Shown here piece after piece: positions 9,949-20,280 of a DNA stretch of 64,000 nt (position 1 is the first letter of the stretch; each line of letters opens with the position of its first letter). The stretch is taken from assembly GCA_900208305.1 (NCBI GenBank), contig OAPG01000001.1, positions 372,001-436,000 on the forward strand. The letters run 5' to 3'. Below the pieces are notes generated by a model. It was not told where the DNA came from. It worked only from the letters and a program-made list of their open reading frames with translations, and did no database searches. A program made the position numbers and the translations under genes. This DNA is from Melanopsichium pennsylvanicum (Eukaryota; Basidiomycota; Ustilaginomycetes; Ustilaginales).

Positions 9949-10037
9949 TCAAGTCTTGTTAGCTCTGCAGACATGGGTACAAGGTGGGACATAGAAGCGC
10001 GGGCTGGGCAATGGGCAGGGAAATGGGAATGTTTCAC

Positions 10038-11640
10038 CTACCCGACCATGGATCTCTTTCGGCCTCGCAGTCGCACTGTCGTCACGAGAATATAAGAACG
10101 ATACAGTCAAAGCAAAAAGCGTGTCAGTGAATGTCTTCATGGCCACCATGCTTCCCACCCAGAAGACATTGGGATACTCACCTTCCTCCAATTTTCTTCG
10201 AGTCTCTTCCCACTTGTCAAGTTTGCCCCCCTTCCCTTTGGCCTTTCCTTTGCTCCTCTGCGTGACCTCTTCCGAATAGCTTTCCAAAATAGTCTGATAC
10301 AGTCGCTCCGAGCTTGGGTGAGTACTAGCAAAAGCCCTTTCCAACACGTACAGATCCACAGCTTTATCCTCTGCGAAACTCGATACCGAACTCAAACCAA
10401 AGTCGATCAAGACCACTTCATCCTTCTCCAAATCAACCTTCACCGGTTCGTTTGCTGAAGAAGGCGGTGATGCAGGACGCAACATCATGTTCGACGTCGT
10501 TAGATCGCCGTGGATGATGCCTGCCTCGTGCATGATGGCCAGCTGCTTGCCAATCAATCGCATGAGCTTAACCTGGTCGTTCTCCGACAGCACAGCCTCG
10601 TCTTGTTCAGCTGCGGCTGCTGCTTCCTCGTCCACGATCTGTTCGTCCTCCCCCTCGGCACCGCCTCCAAGCCATTCCCTGACACTTCTGCCAGGAATCA
10701 GCTCCAAGCCCAGAATCCCTTCCTTCTCATCGACGCACTTCACTGCCGGAACTGCCACGCCTGCTTTGGCACATCTCAGGAGCGCACGTGCTTCCATAAT
10801 CGTCCTCGAAGCCGTGATATTGCCCGACAATATTGGATGTCGGTATGTTTTGGGAAAACGCCACTTGAGAAGGATCGATGCGGGAGCCTCTACTTTGGCT
10901 GAAGCCAGATTGGAAGAGCGTGGTTGAGGCCAAGAAAGTATGTTGTTTGTGGCAAGATGGGAGGAGTACACTTTTGCTTCCGCGCCCTGTTTGATGAGTT
11001 TGGATGCGGACGAGTCGGATAGAAGTGCGACCAGAGGGGGTGCGGTGGGGTTTCGCTTTGGTGTGGAACCAGCGGAAGACTTTTTAGATGAGAATGTACT
11101 GCTGGGACCGGCAACCTTGGTCTCTGTCGCTGCTGAGCGTTGGTCTGTAGACCCGCTTCGAGACATCGTATGCCCGCCTTGGCTGGCGCCTTTGCCCTCG
11201 ACATGTGGGGAAGTGACGCTCGCGCGGTGCGATGCGCCTTCGAATTTGCCAGTTGGAGAAGTCTCGAGCGAGGTGCTAGCGACAGGGGTAGCGGCCGACC
11301 TCGAGGTGGTCGCCTGCAACAGGGAAGGGAGGTTTGGACGACCGCCTTCGGTACTGGATCTGGAAGTGCTTGAGGTGGTTCGAGTTCGATGTGACTTGGC
11401 AGTAGCGGCAGCATCACGAGCCTGGGCCGATGCAAGGCGATCCACAGCCGACTGAGTGTGCTTCCGTGGAGAAGCGCCCATAGAAGTAATGGAGGATGCA
11501 GGGGATGTTGAGAGCAGCGCTTCGGTGGTTGCTTCGACCGAGTCGACGACTGACGTTGGTCGCGAGCGGGTTGTTGGGAATGCCAGGCGAGGCGTACGGG
11601 ACAAGGAAGGGCTCGTAGAGGAGCCGTCGGTACCGGACAT
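10038..11640 (-). CDS. bud32: KEOPS/EKC complex kinase Bud32 (PRPK) with long N-terminal extension
   Basis: Exon 1 is 10182-11640 and exon 2 is 10038-10075 (donor GTGAGT, acceptor GACAG). The product is 498 residues. The kinase domain starts near residue 210 with KQGAEAKVY, has the catalytic loop HGDLTTSNMM (near 376) and the metal-binding DFG as LIDFGLSS (near 410). The short last exon restores the hallmark C-terminus VRLRGRKRSMVG; without splicing this tail is lost. Bud32 is the small atypical kinase/ATPase of the complex that makes the universal t6A modification of tRNA and influences telomeres and transcription. Family members are usually about 230-260 residues, so the ~210-residue Ser/Thr/Pro-rich, low-complexity extension is unusual. 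An internal start in the first exon remains possible, but the frame is continuous from the ATG at 11638-11640. Confidence 0.9.
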
Positions 11641-12216
11641 GGTCGCGGTTGGGTTCCCAAGTCGAGACTATTCGCTTGCTATGGTATTTAATGCGAAGGT
11701 GTATGCTAGCGCAGCCAATCCTTATCGAGCTGGGTGCGAATGAGATGATGGTGCAGACGCAGAAAAGACTGCGTTGTGACCACTCGATAAAATGAAGATC
11801 GTGAAAGGATCGACGGACAAGACGGATTGCAGCTGACGAGCAGACGAAAGAGTGTGAGGAAGTGACGATGGGTGTGAAGCTTGCCGAGGGGAAAGTTGAA
11901 GCTAAGCAGGTCTGAGAGAAAGGGCTTCCAAGAAGAGGTGAGGCACCCTTGACGTAGCCATGAAATTGCGTTAACTTATTATACAACTCTTCTTATCAAC
12001 TTGGGCTCAAAAAATCCAAATCGGGCTCCACATGGCTTTTGCGAGACCGATCATTGCAAGTAATCTAACAAATTGCATCATTTCTACAGTAACGTGTAAT
12101 ATCAACCACGATGTCTGCTCTCAGAACGCCTACATTTCAAACTGATCTGCACAGAAGAAAAAAAAATGTGTCGAAGTCGAGTCTTTGATTGTTCTGAGAG
12201 CTTAAAGATCTCGTTT
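11641..12216. other. Intergenic between Bud32 start and thioesterase 3' end
   Basis: Both neighbours lie on the minus strand, so this holds the Bud32 promoter and the 3' UTR of the thioesterase gene. No coding frame is convincing. Confidence 0.45.
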
Positions 12217-13056
12217 CTATAGCTTGAGCTGTGCAGAGTTGTCGACCTATCCAAGCAAAGCCATATGTTGGTGGAGCAAAGATATCAAAGCAGGCTGTCA
12301 GCAATAGACCAGAAGTGGGGATAACAAAAGTGAAGGTAATTGTGATGCTTGCCGCTCTTTCGCAAGTTGTCGTGAAGCAGACTGCATGGCTAGCAATGAA
12401 ATACTCACCTTGGTATGCGACCCGCTGATAGTCCGCCGGATCCTCTTCCACTTACCCTCGTGGACCGGCCCCGAACCTTCATCTTCCGCGTCTTGCCTTT
12501 CCACCAGCCAGAAGTCCGCAGTGAGCAAGGCAATGCTCTTTCCGACCTGAGCTGAGTACACCTCCATCTCGATAACCGATCCCACCTTGCACGCGTTCAA
12601 GTACAACATGTTGAGATTCTGCGACACGCCCAAGAAGCTCCATGGACTCCCCCATTCACCCGTTGTATGGTAATAAAGAACCATGCTCGTGATATTGTCC
12701 ACCAAAGTTGCGCCACAGCCTCCATGCATGTTGCCCAAGCTGTTGTTCATCTTTTCGTGCACTCTCATGCGCAACACAAGGCGTGCATGGACGTCTTTTC
12801 GCACCGCTGTGGGGGCAGTGGGGTCAAGGCCAGCTGTCTTGACGCTGACCTTTGCTTCTTCTTCTGAATCGTCGATATCGGCTGCTTCAACAACATGATT
12901 GCCATTCTCGTCCAGACCAGTGCGTTCAACTGAGATGCAGGTCACGCTAGGGTCCACAGCCGATGACGAAAAGCCAGCAGCAGACGCAAGATTACGAGTC
13001 ATATCGACTGCATCTTGGGTCGCATCCTTGAGGCATTTTGGTGGTGGTGCTGGCAT
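12217..13056 (-). CDS. Hotdog-fold acyl-CoA thioesterase (ACOT13/PaaI-like)
   Basis: Exon 1 is 12409-13056, starting MPAPPPKCLKD; exon 2 is probably 12217-12228. The donor GTGAGT at 12408 is clear. The chosen acceptor (TCTGCACAG) gives the ending HTKLKL; another acceptor near 12298 would give a slightly longer tail, so the last few residues are uncertain. The product is about 219 residues. The motif NSLGNMHGGCGATLVDNITS (about residues 119-138) is the 4HBT signature of PaaI/ACOT13-type thioesterases, in which a conserved Asn/Gly-rich loop and an acidic residue on the hotdog helix activate water for thioester hydrolysis. The acyl substrate cannot be inferred. An upstream in-frame ATG at 13122 exists but lies in less protein-like sequence. 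Confidence 0.8.
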
Positions 13057-13159
13057 ATTGCAAGTATGAGTCTCAGGACCGCACAGGTAGCAAGTGATCG
13101 ATGGTTTTCTCGGATGGGTCACGCTCGATATTCGTCAGAAAGCTAATGCGCAAGTCTGG

Positions 13160-13263
13160 GCGATTGGGCGCTTGGGCGGTTGGTCGATTGGTCGGTTGGT
13201 CGATTGGTCGGTTGGTCGATTGGTCGGTTGGTCGATTGGTCGGTTGGTCGATTGGTCGGTTGG
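13160..13263. repeat. Minisatellite, 16-bp unit CGATTGGTCGGTTGGT
   Basis: Between five and six near-perfect copies in tandem; the first copy is degenerate (GGGCG variants). The copies contain alternating GGTCGATT and GGTCGGTT half-units, so the array is also an 8-bp period repeat. Confidence 0.9.
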
Positions 13264-13400
13264 CGCTTTGACGTCTTTGCGTCGTGTATGGGAGATTCTA
13301 GGCACGGCAGAAGTGATCAGTGTCGCGAGGAGTTGATGGCGGGGAATATGGGCTGAGGATCAAATTTTTACTGATGGCTTCTCCAGTATCCTGGCTCACC

Positions 13401-13417
13401 CCGGACTTGTAGTCCGG
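13401..13417. repeat. Perfect inverted repeat CCGGACT-tgt-AGTCCGG
   Basis: A seven-bp stem with a three-base loop, seen directly. It could be a protein-binding palindrome or an RNA hairpin; nothing decides between them. Confidence 0.6.
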
Positions 13418-13627
13418 CCTAGAATTCCCGAATCCGGCAATCATTCGATCAACTCCACACAAGGAGTCGACTCTCCGCGTTTCTCTCTAACGCGTGAAAA
13501 TCAGAGGCCGACCCATGTCCACACTCTCGGTTAGGTCTAGCTCGCATAGAGCGTGTTGGATGCAGATAGTGTATCTGCTTTGTGCCTGCCTAAGTTCACA
13601 ATGTCATGCTGTGGGCTACGGTGGTTC

Positions 13628-15950
13628 CTACAAAGCGCTGAGACGTTCGCTCGCTGCCTCGCCGCTGGCCACATAGCCTGCCACCGATACCACAATGTCC
13701 AGAATCTGGCGCACCTCGTCCATGCGAGCCTGGTCCTGCGACATGTCTGTGCGCGTCCATCTTGGTTCGACTTCGTTCAACCGTACGGTCAAAGCGCTTT
13801 CCTCAGCTTGAGCGCCCATGTGGTGGTACAGTCGAACCTCATAGTACAGAATCTCTGTCTGTAGTCCCAAGCATTCAGCTTGGCTTGCGTCTGTGAGAGC
13901 CGGAGACAGCACATAAGTGGTATCGTGTCAGTCACAACGGTCAGTGATATGGAAAGCAGACCCTGGTCATTGACACGAGTACGTGCCACGGCTGCGTATT
14001 GCGATACTCACCCTGCTCCGCTTCTTGCAACCAATGAAGCACCCTCTTCAGATCCTCATGACTACGCTTGTCAGAACAAGAGAGCAAGATACGTGCATAC
14101 GTCCATTGAGCGTGTGCTCGCAGCTCAACATCCTCGCTTGCTAGGCAGTTCGGAAGATCCGATTCCATGAGTAGCCGAGCTCCATCTGGCATACTGAGAT
14201 GCAGCCCTAGCGTCTCGGCCAGCTGCACTTTAGCTCTGAGTAGCAGTCGATGGCACTCTATCTCCTTGGCGATCGAGAGACCTGCCAACGTTGGCATGAT
14301 TGACAACGATGGCTGAGCGCTCTTGGACCGTCGAGAAGCCTTTTGCAGCAGCGCTTCGGCCGCTTCTCCAGCTGTGAGCTTACTGAATGCTTTGAACTGC
14401 CGGCCGAAGGCTTTCTCAGTCTCGCTCGACTTGCCAGACTCGAGATAGCGCAGAGCGAGCTCGACCAACGCCTTTGGTGAATCGACTGCGTCTTCGATAT
14501 CACAGCCGTCCAGGCTCACTTCCCGCGCAGGCAAGAGGCTCGAGAGCAGTTGCAGGATTGCCTCGTCCTCTCGACGGGCGGCTCGCAAGCGCAGCACGTC
14601 GCCTATTCCCCTGTGCCAGGTGGCATACTCGCTGAAAGAGATGGCTCGGTACGTTGTGGGCGAGATGAGCAAGCTGAGTGCCTCTTCGTATCGACCTGCG
14701 CGTGAGAGCCTTGTTGCTTTCTGACATAGGCAGTCCATCCTTGATTCATCTTGTAACGAACACCGGGCTCGGCCCTTGATGTCAAAGTCAACTCGGCCTT
14801 GATAGACGTCGGCCAGCGACGATTGACCAAGCAGATCCCAAAGACGTGCCACTTCTGCCTCTCCTCCGACGGCATCCCTACCGAGGCGCCGCTTGGCATC
14901 TTCCACGAGTTCGAGAGATGCTTCGGAAGCAGCTAGAGTGTCCTTTGAAGGCTGAGCTGGTGAAAAGCTGTCCTCTAGACTTTGGAGCACCTCGATTGCT
15001 GAGCGGCCTTTCGCGAGGTCACAGCGTGCCTTCCATATCGCATCGCTCATAGGCTGCCGGCGGCTGTTATTCGTCGTATTTTGCACGGAACCTTGTGCGG
15101 CTGCAAGAGTGCTTAGGCCAACTCCTTGAATTCTGGACATCAGGCTCTCGCACGCAGCGATGCAATCACCATCATTTGCGGATCGCGCGAGACTGATCGC
15201 CTCATCCAGTGCCGCTTTCGCGGCTGAAAAGCTATCGGTACTAACGTGAAACGCTGCTAGGTGCAACAGAGTGTGCTGATGAAGCTCACGATCGGCTCCT
15301 GGGGCGTAAAAGTCGAAGAACTTCTCCATATTGTCCTTTGCAAAGGAATAGTCACCGCGGAACAGACCGAGCTGATAATCCCTGAACGCTGCAAGTCTGG
15401 CATCAGATAGCGGTGACGAGTCTGGCATCGCATGGTGATAATCGCAGGAAGCTTCCAGAGAGCCATTTCTCCATGCACGTGCGGACGCAGTTAGGTGGTC
15501 CCTTGCTTGCAAATCCAGGCTGTCAAAGACGAGCTTCATTCGACGAAAGAACAGGCCAAAGAACGAACGTCGCTCGAAAAAGATGTCAGCGGCGTTGAGC
15601 ATGCCCATCGGCTCATAGCTCGGCATGATCCTGTTGAGCTTCTCGTCGAAGAGCTTTGTTAGTCCATCTGGCACATCGAGCAGGTTGAGCATACCTTCGA
15701 GGTAGTCTATTGTGATACGGCAGTTGTCTGCCTCCTCTTTCATAGCTGCTTTAAGCTCATCAGCGAATGCGGCGTACGAGAGGGAGAGCGGAAGCGTCTG
15801 ATAGATCTTGTCCATGAGGAACAAGAGCAGTTGCTTGCGGGCTACCTGCGCCTCATCGTTGAGCTGGACGCGGCAGTGAAAGTTGAAGAGGACAAGGATG
15901 GCGATAATCTCGCCGTTCATTTCATCCGGCGGTATGGGACTGACGATCAT
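13628..15950 (-). CDS. apc5: Anaphase-promoting complex subunit 5
   Basis: Exon 1 is 14012-15950 and exon 2 is 13628-13890 (donor GTGAGT, acceptor CTCACAG, phase 1). The product is about 733 residues. The segment RELHQHTLLHLAAFHVSTDS (about residues 219-238), followed by AKAALDEAISLARSANDGDC, is the TPR-like motif typical of APC5. The rest is helical repeat sequence with many A, L and E residues. Apc5 is a scaffold of the APC/C ubiquitin ligase, linking the catalytic and TPR lobes. The start at 15950 (MIVSPIPPDEMNG) was chosen because the frame upstream, open to 16163, is not protein-like. It is divergent from Tom7. Confidence 0.8.
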
Positions 15951-16393
15951 AGTGATCGAGATTCTGGCCCTGAAGGCTGAGCTAGTTCTCGAGATGCGGC
16001 AGATAGAGCCGATTGGTGAAGTTGCTACATGGAGGGATGGCCGGTGTGTTTGAATTGAGATCGTTCCTTGCTCGTCTTGAAAGCAACACCCTTGCACGCG
16101 TCTAGGGTCTCTTCTTCGCACTGTTGTGTGTGTTTGCGTTGTATTGTACGAGTTAAGATGCACTTGCAGTCCGCGATAGAATTGATTTCTCCACCTCTGC
16201 TGTGAAATGGACAGCTGTCCAAAATCCTAAAGGTCGGAAATCGGATCTGGAAGGTCAGCTGCAGCCAGGCGAGTTGTACTTTCGGTAACACGTCTCAAGA
16301 ACTTTTTCTTACCTAAGCTCCTCACTGACAACCACCGACACCGATACCGTCACCTCATCCGTATACAATCATCGACTCTCGCATACTATCACA
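15951..16393. promoter_or_regulatory. Divergent promoter region, Apc5 / Tom7
   Basis: 443 bp between start codons, with no gene-like frame. A C-rich leader precedes the Tom7 ATG. Confidence 0.45.
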
Positions 16394-16993
16394 ATGGCTT
16401 TCTCTGAAGACACCAAGGTGCGTATATCACATCTACATCGCTCACATGGCAGCTGAGCCGGCACATGAATAGACTTACACTTTTGCCTTCGATGCAGTGC
16501 CGTCTGCTCGATGGCCGTCGTGCTACACTGTCCCACTCATCCTCGCTACCAATCTGCTTTATGCACGAAAATTTTGTCGGGAGACAGTTGGCTGACTCAA
16601 CGACCGTCTCGTGGCACGATCGTTTTCTTTTCGAATATCTGATGTCGCTGAAAACAGGAGCGCATCGTCAAGGCCGTCGACGTCTCCAAGACTTTGCTTC
16701 ACTACGGTTGGTTAGTTGGCTAAGCCTCACATCATCTATCACAGTCGGTTTAAACTGACTTCCGACTGTCATGCACTTTTATCAATGACTCAACAGGGTT
16801 CCCTTCGTCCTCTATATCGGATTCACCCGAAGCACGCCACAGCCAAGCTTGATCAAGTGAGTAAGCAAGGCGGCACATCCGCCCTCGCTGTAAATTTACA
16901 ATCGACTGACGCCAACATCTCCTTCGGCTCATCACCGAACCTCTCTCATTTTCACCATCACATGTCAAAAGGCTCATCAGCCCTCTTGCTTGA
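16394..16993 (+). CDS. tom7: Mitochondrial outer-membrane translocase subunit Tom7, four exons
   Basis: Exons are 16394-16417, 16658-16710, 16797-16856 and 16972-16993. Together they encode 52 residues: start MAFSEDTKERIVKAVDVSKT, centre LLHYGWVPFVLYIGFTRS, end TPQPSLIKLISPLA. This matches the family pattern of a short charged N-terminus, one membrane span and the conserved GFTRSxPQPSLIKLISP ending. Tom7 is a small TOM-complex subunit that modulates assembly and stability of the import pore. Junctions are phase 0, 2 and 2. The second donor (GTTAGT) is less common but is the one that preserves the HYGW motif. A stop read in exon 3 without splicing would remove the conserved tail. Confidence 0.9.
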
Positions 16994-17427
16994 ACAGCTG
17001 AACCCTCGCTTCTCCCGAAACGCGGTCTTTCCCTGATCCCCTATCGCAGACTGCTTGACAGGCACTCTGCCTCTGTACAAATATAGCTCGACTTAGTGCA
17101 ATATCCACTGCTTTTTCATCCTCGATTCGAGCAAAAATTTCCTCCATGTGAGGGACGCTGCTGACCACCAATATGAATCGCTCTGGGACTATAAGAATCA
17201 GCTCGCCTGTCGAATAGATGCCTGGTCCCGAACCACTTCCCTGAGTCCCATCATTGACAAGCCGTCGTAAGAGACTTCTCTCATTGATCATCTTTACTCA
17301 AACAAGCGAGCCTCACCAAGCTCGATTTTCCCACGTAACCGATCTCATCCAATTTCTGTTCTGCTGAGTGTGCATAATCCCAGCGCCCTTTTTGCACGGC
17401 TGATTTTCAGCTCGTAGTGCTGCCAGC
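16994..17427. other. Intergenic, Tom7 3' side to next gene
   Basis: 434 bp with no convincing coding frame. It probably holds the Tom7 3' UTR and the next gene's promoter. Confidence 0.4.
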
Positions 17428-19751
17428 ATGGCTACGAGGCTCAGCAAACACGACACGAATCGACAAACTCGGCGAAATCGGAGTGCAGGCAACGGAATCG
17501 AACCGCCTCTACAGCAACCAAGTGCCGCAGCTAATACCCGAGCGGCGATGGCTCTAGCTCCTCGAGGTCCAGCCTCGGCAAGAACCTTTCAGTTCCAGCG
17601 TCAGCCGTACTCGAATTGCATCCCGTCAGCGGCATCTTCCAATATTGTGCCTCGAAATCATGGCCCCTTCCCAATTTCAAGCAGCTCCCACGCCGTACCA
17701 GCAATGGCGGCGATGACCAGTTCTACCATGAGGTCTTCTTCAAACCAACCTGGCGGACATTGTCACAGCCCTCTTCCTGATGCCTCAAGCTCTTTCACCA
17801 GCCAGAGCGACTTCCCAGACACGAGTACGCGCATATTTCTGCCGATTGGTCCTTCACGGCCGGCTTCACAGAGCAATTCACGACCAGCTTCAGGTACCAA
17901 AGCACGGCCCACCACAGGTCCAGGCAATGTTGAACTGAGACAAGTGTCTGTTGAACCAACCATGTGTGCGCCCCAGCGAATGAGGACAGCTCCACCGGGA
18001 GCTACCGGTGCATTCAAATCAGAAGTCTTCGCCACCGCAAACTCCGACGAGCGTATGCTGGCGCACCTGCGCAATCACCTCAAAGAAGCCCAGGCGCATC
18101 AGGCTTCCGTCGAAGAAATCGTCAACGGACTCGCCCGGGGATATTTAAGAGTATTGAAATCATTCGAAGAGACGTTACAAGCGCAGAGCGAACTGGACGG
18201 GCTCCCTCGTGACATTAACAAATTGCAGGAGACTTTCAATTTGGAACTCGAGGAACTTCGATCCCTGATCGGTAAGTGGCTAAGCTTTCTCTACACGACA
18301 CTTGAGCTGCAAAGGCGCTTCAATCGCCCTGGCACACGAGGCACGCGCCCATCCGACTCACTTTACCATTTCGAACCCATAGCTGAGCAGCGACGTGAGG
18401 CGACGGATAACGTGAAAGGGACCATCGCACAGGCTTTGGAGACCTTTCAAGACTCCTGCCTCCGCCCACAACTTGAATCGGTCACTGCCGCGAACCAACA
18501 CATCGAAGCATCGCTCGAACGCCATCGCAAATCTGATGAGGCGCGACAGAACGGTGTGAGTCGACCATCCTACTCGCAGCCTGACAAGTGCACTGATATT
18601 TTCCCATACCAAACTGACTCCTACTTCCCTTTCCTGCTGGATCTGTTGTTTGGACTTGCACGGTCTCTCACGCCTCGCAGCTGAGCTCGTCGCTGCAAAG
18701 CCTCGAAGCTTCGATCCGCGAGCAAGCCGTGAGCGTCAAAAACTCGTGCCAAGATCTCTTCAGCTTGATTCGCGAGGGCCAACAACGGGACCGTGAAACG
18801 CGGCAGCAGGAGCGTGATGCTCATCGACAAGAGCTTGACGAGTTGCGCGGTCTCATGAGCTCATTGAAGAGAGCAGGGGCATCAGAATCAGCCAGGAACA
18901 ACATTGAAAGAGCTCCCACAACTCTGGAAGCATTATGCTCGCCTGCAACACAGAGACCGGGCGTGTCGGGGGATGCGATCAGCGCAGCGGGGCGGAACGT
19001 GACAGGTCAACCAGCTGCTAGCGGTCCAGTCCGTGCCCCGCGAGATGGGTCCAACCTACTGACTAGTGATATGGGGCTCGACATGCTGCAGAGAGATCTC
19101 AGTTGCGATCAAGATCTTGGTGAAAGGGCCATAGAACGACCTCGGATGCCTTGCAAAGAGCGTGGCCCTCCCTTCGAGACTCTCCCTACCGATGACAGCG
19201 AAATATCGAGATTGTCATCCCCTGACCCAAGGCCTGCTGCCAAAAGGACCACAGCGAGGAAAATTCCCGCTCAAGGACCGCCTGCGGTGACAGCTGCCGC
19301 GAAGAAGAGGGGTCGACCACCAGGAAAGAAAGCTGCTCGGAAAGAAGCTGGAAGCGGTTCGAAAATGCGAAGCCTATCAGCTATAGTCGATGACGATACA
19401 GGTCCCTCTGCAAGCACGAGTGTCCAACCTCGAGCAGGCCTCTCCTCCTGTATCGTTGAGACAGCTGATCCGATTAGTTCTGTGCAGCCGCTCGTGCAAT
19501 GCTCTTACCATGCCACAGCCAATGAGGAGGAGAGGTCGTCTTCTCCCGCACCAGAACCAGCCGCGCCTCGTGGAAGGAAGAGGAGAGCATCTGTGAGCGC
19601 TACAAAACGTGGAAGGAAGGATAATGAAGATCCAGACTTTGTTGCTGGTAGATCGGTGCCGCGTGCTGGCCAAGGCTTCACGACGGCAGGTCATCGCTAC
19701 ACTACACGAGCACGTGGAAAGGCGCCTGAAGTTGCTGGAGTTTGGTTCTGA
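17428..19751 (+). CDS. Unidentified coiled-coil protein with AT-hook-like motifs
   Basis: Exons are 17428-18555 and 18681-19751 (donor GTGAGT, acceptor CGCAG, phase 0), giving about 732 residues. The N-terminal 200 residues are disordered and rich in S, P and R. Residues about 205-470 are heptad-like helices, and the intron falls inside this region (RQNG|LSSSLQSLEASI). The C-terminal part has AT-hook-like basic patches, KKRGRPPGKKAARK near residue 584 and PRGRKRRASVSATKRGRK near 671-690, and ends in VAGVWF. These suggest a nuclear, DNA-associated protein. A second possible intron (GTAAGT at about 18272, acceptor near 18340, 69 nt, in frame) would remove 23 residues. I do not recognise the family. 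Confidence 0.7.
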
Positions 19752-20175
19752 AACCGATGCTTAGGAAGAATTTCGTTCAAGGATGTCACGACGGCCATAT
19801 TCCTTTTGCGAGATGGTCGAACTGCATAGTTGCCCCAGCTGTATCTCCCAGGCCCTTTCAATGGGTTGCCAACCGATAATTCAAGCGACACATCATCGGT
19901 ATAAATGCCAATCCTGCTGCCCAATGCAGACAGGCGTCGTGTCTCAAGTTCGTTGCATGCTCAAAGCGGAAAATAGCCAGTCGCTACACCATACATAGGC
20001 AAAAAGTGTGAAGCAGCAACAACTGAAGAGCAGTGATTGGTATTGTGAGGACAATGCAATTTGGTGCTGCACAGAAGGACTTCATTTCCTCATCTTTTGT
20101 TGGAATTGCTAGCTCATCTTTGGCAGAAATCAATACAGTGACAATAATTACAACAAAACGGAAACGGCGAACGAA
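19752..20175. other. Intergenic upstream of tRNA gene
   Basis: 424 bp; no gene recognised. Confidence 0.4.
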
Positions 20176-20280
20176 GGTCGAATGCCCGAGTGGTTATGGG
20201 GCTGGCTTCAAGAAAAAATTTCTTGGTCACGTTATGACAACACCTCCAGTATATCCTGGGTTCGAATCCCAGTTCGACCA
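20176..20280 (+). tRNA. Intron-containing tRNA, best read as tRNA-Leu(CAA)
   Basis: The acceptor arms GGTCGAA (20176-20182) and TTCGACC (20273-20279) pair over 7 bp. The T arm is CTGGG-TTCGAAT-CCCAG (20256-20272) with a perfect B box, and the D arm TGCCCGAGTGGTTATGGGGC is of the kind seen in Leu tRNAs. A seven-T Pol III terminator follows at 20283-20289. The loop TTCAAG gives anticodon CAA at 20209-20211. An intron of about 31 nt (20213-20243) can pair with the anticodon: CAAGAAA with TTTCTTG, as in yeast pre-tRNA-Leu(CAA). Two points are odd. The anticodon stem CTGGC/TCCAG has one mismatch. The variable region is only about 6 nt, so the mature RNA would be about 74 nt, not the long-arm class expected for Leu. 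The isotype is therefore less certain than the tRNA call. Confidence 0.75.

Larger units (their letters stand above)
13057..13627. promoter_or_regulatory. Region between thioesterase start and Apc5 3' end
   Basis: It carries a 16-bp tandem repeat (about 13160-13263) and a perfect 7-bp inverted repeat (13401-13417). Both are upstream of the minus-strand thioesterase gene. Confidence 0.5.

Noticed and set aside
9949..10180. Unspliced C-terminus of Bud32 (ending RANKT)
   Set aside because: Reading through the intron loses the conserved GRKRSMVG tail, which splicing restores exactly.
10487..11455. Several long plus-strand frames over Bud32
   Set aside because: They are shadows of the GC-rich minus-strand kinase exon, whose catalytic motifs are clear.
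13160..13263. Tandem repeat considered as a CRISPR-like array
   Set aside because: There are no unique spacers; the units are contiguous, and the genome is eukaryotic.
13094..13336. 80-codon frame translating the 16-bp minisatellite
   Set aside because: The repetitive WSIGRLVD-like peptide is a by-product of the tandem DNA repeat.
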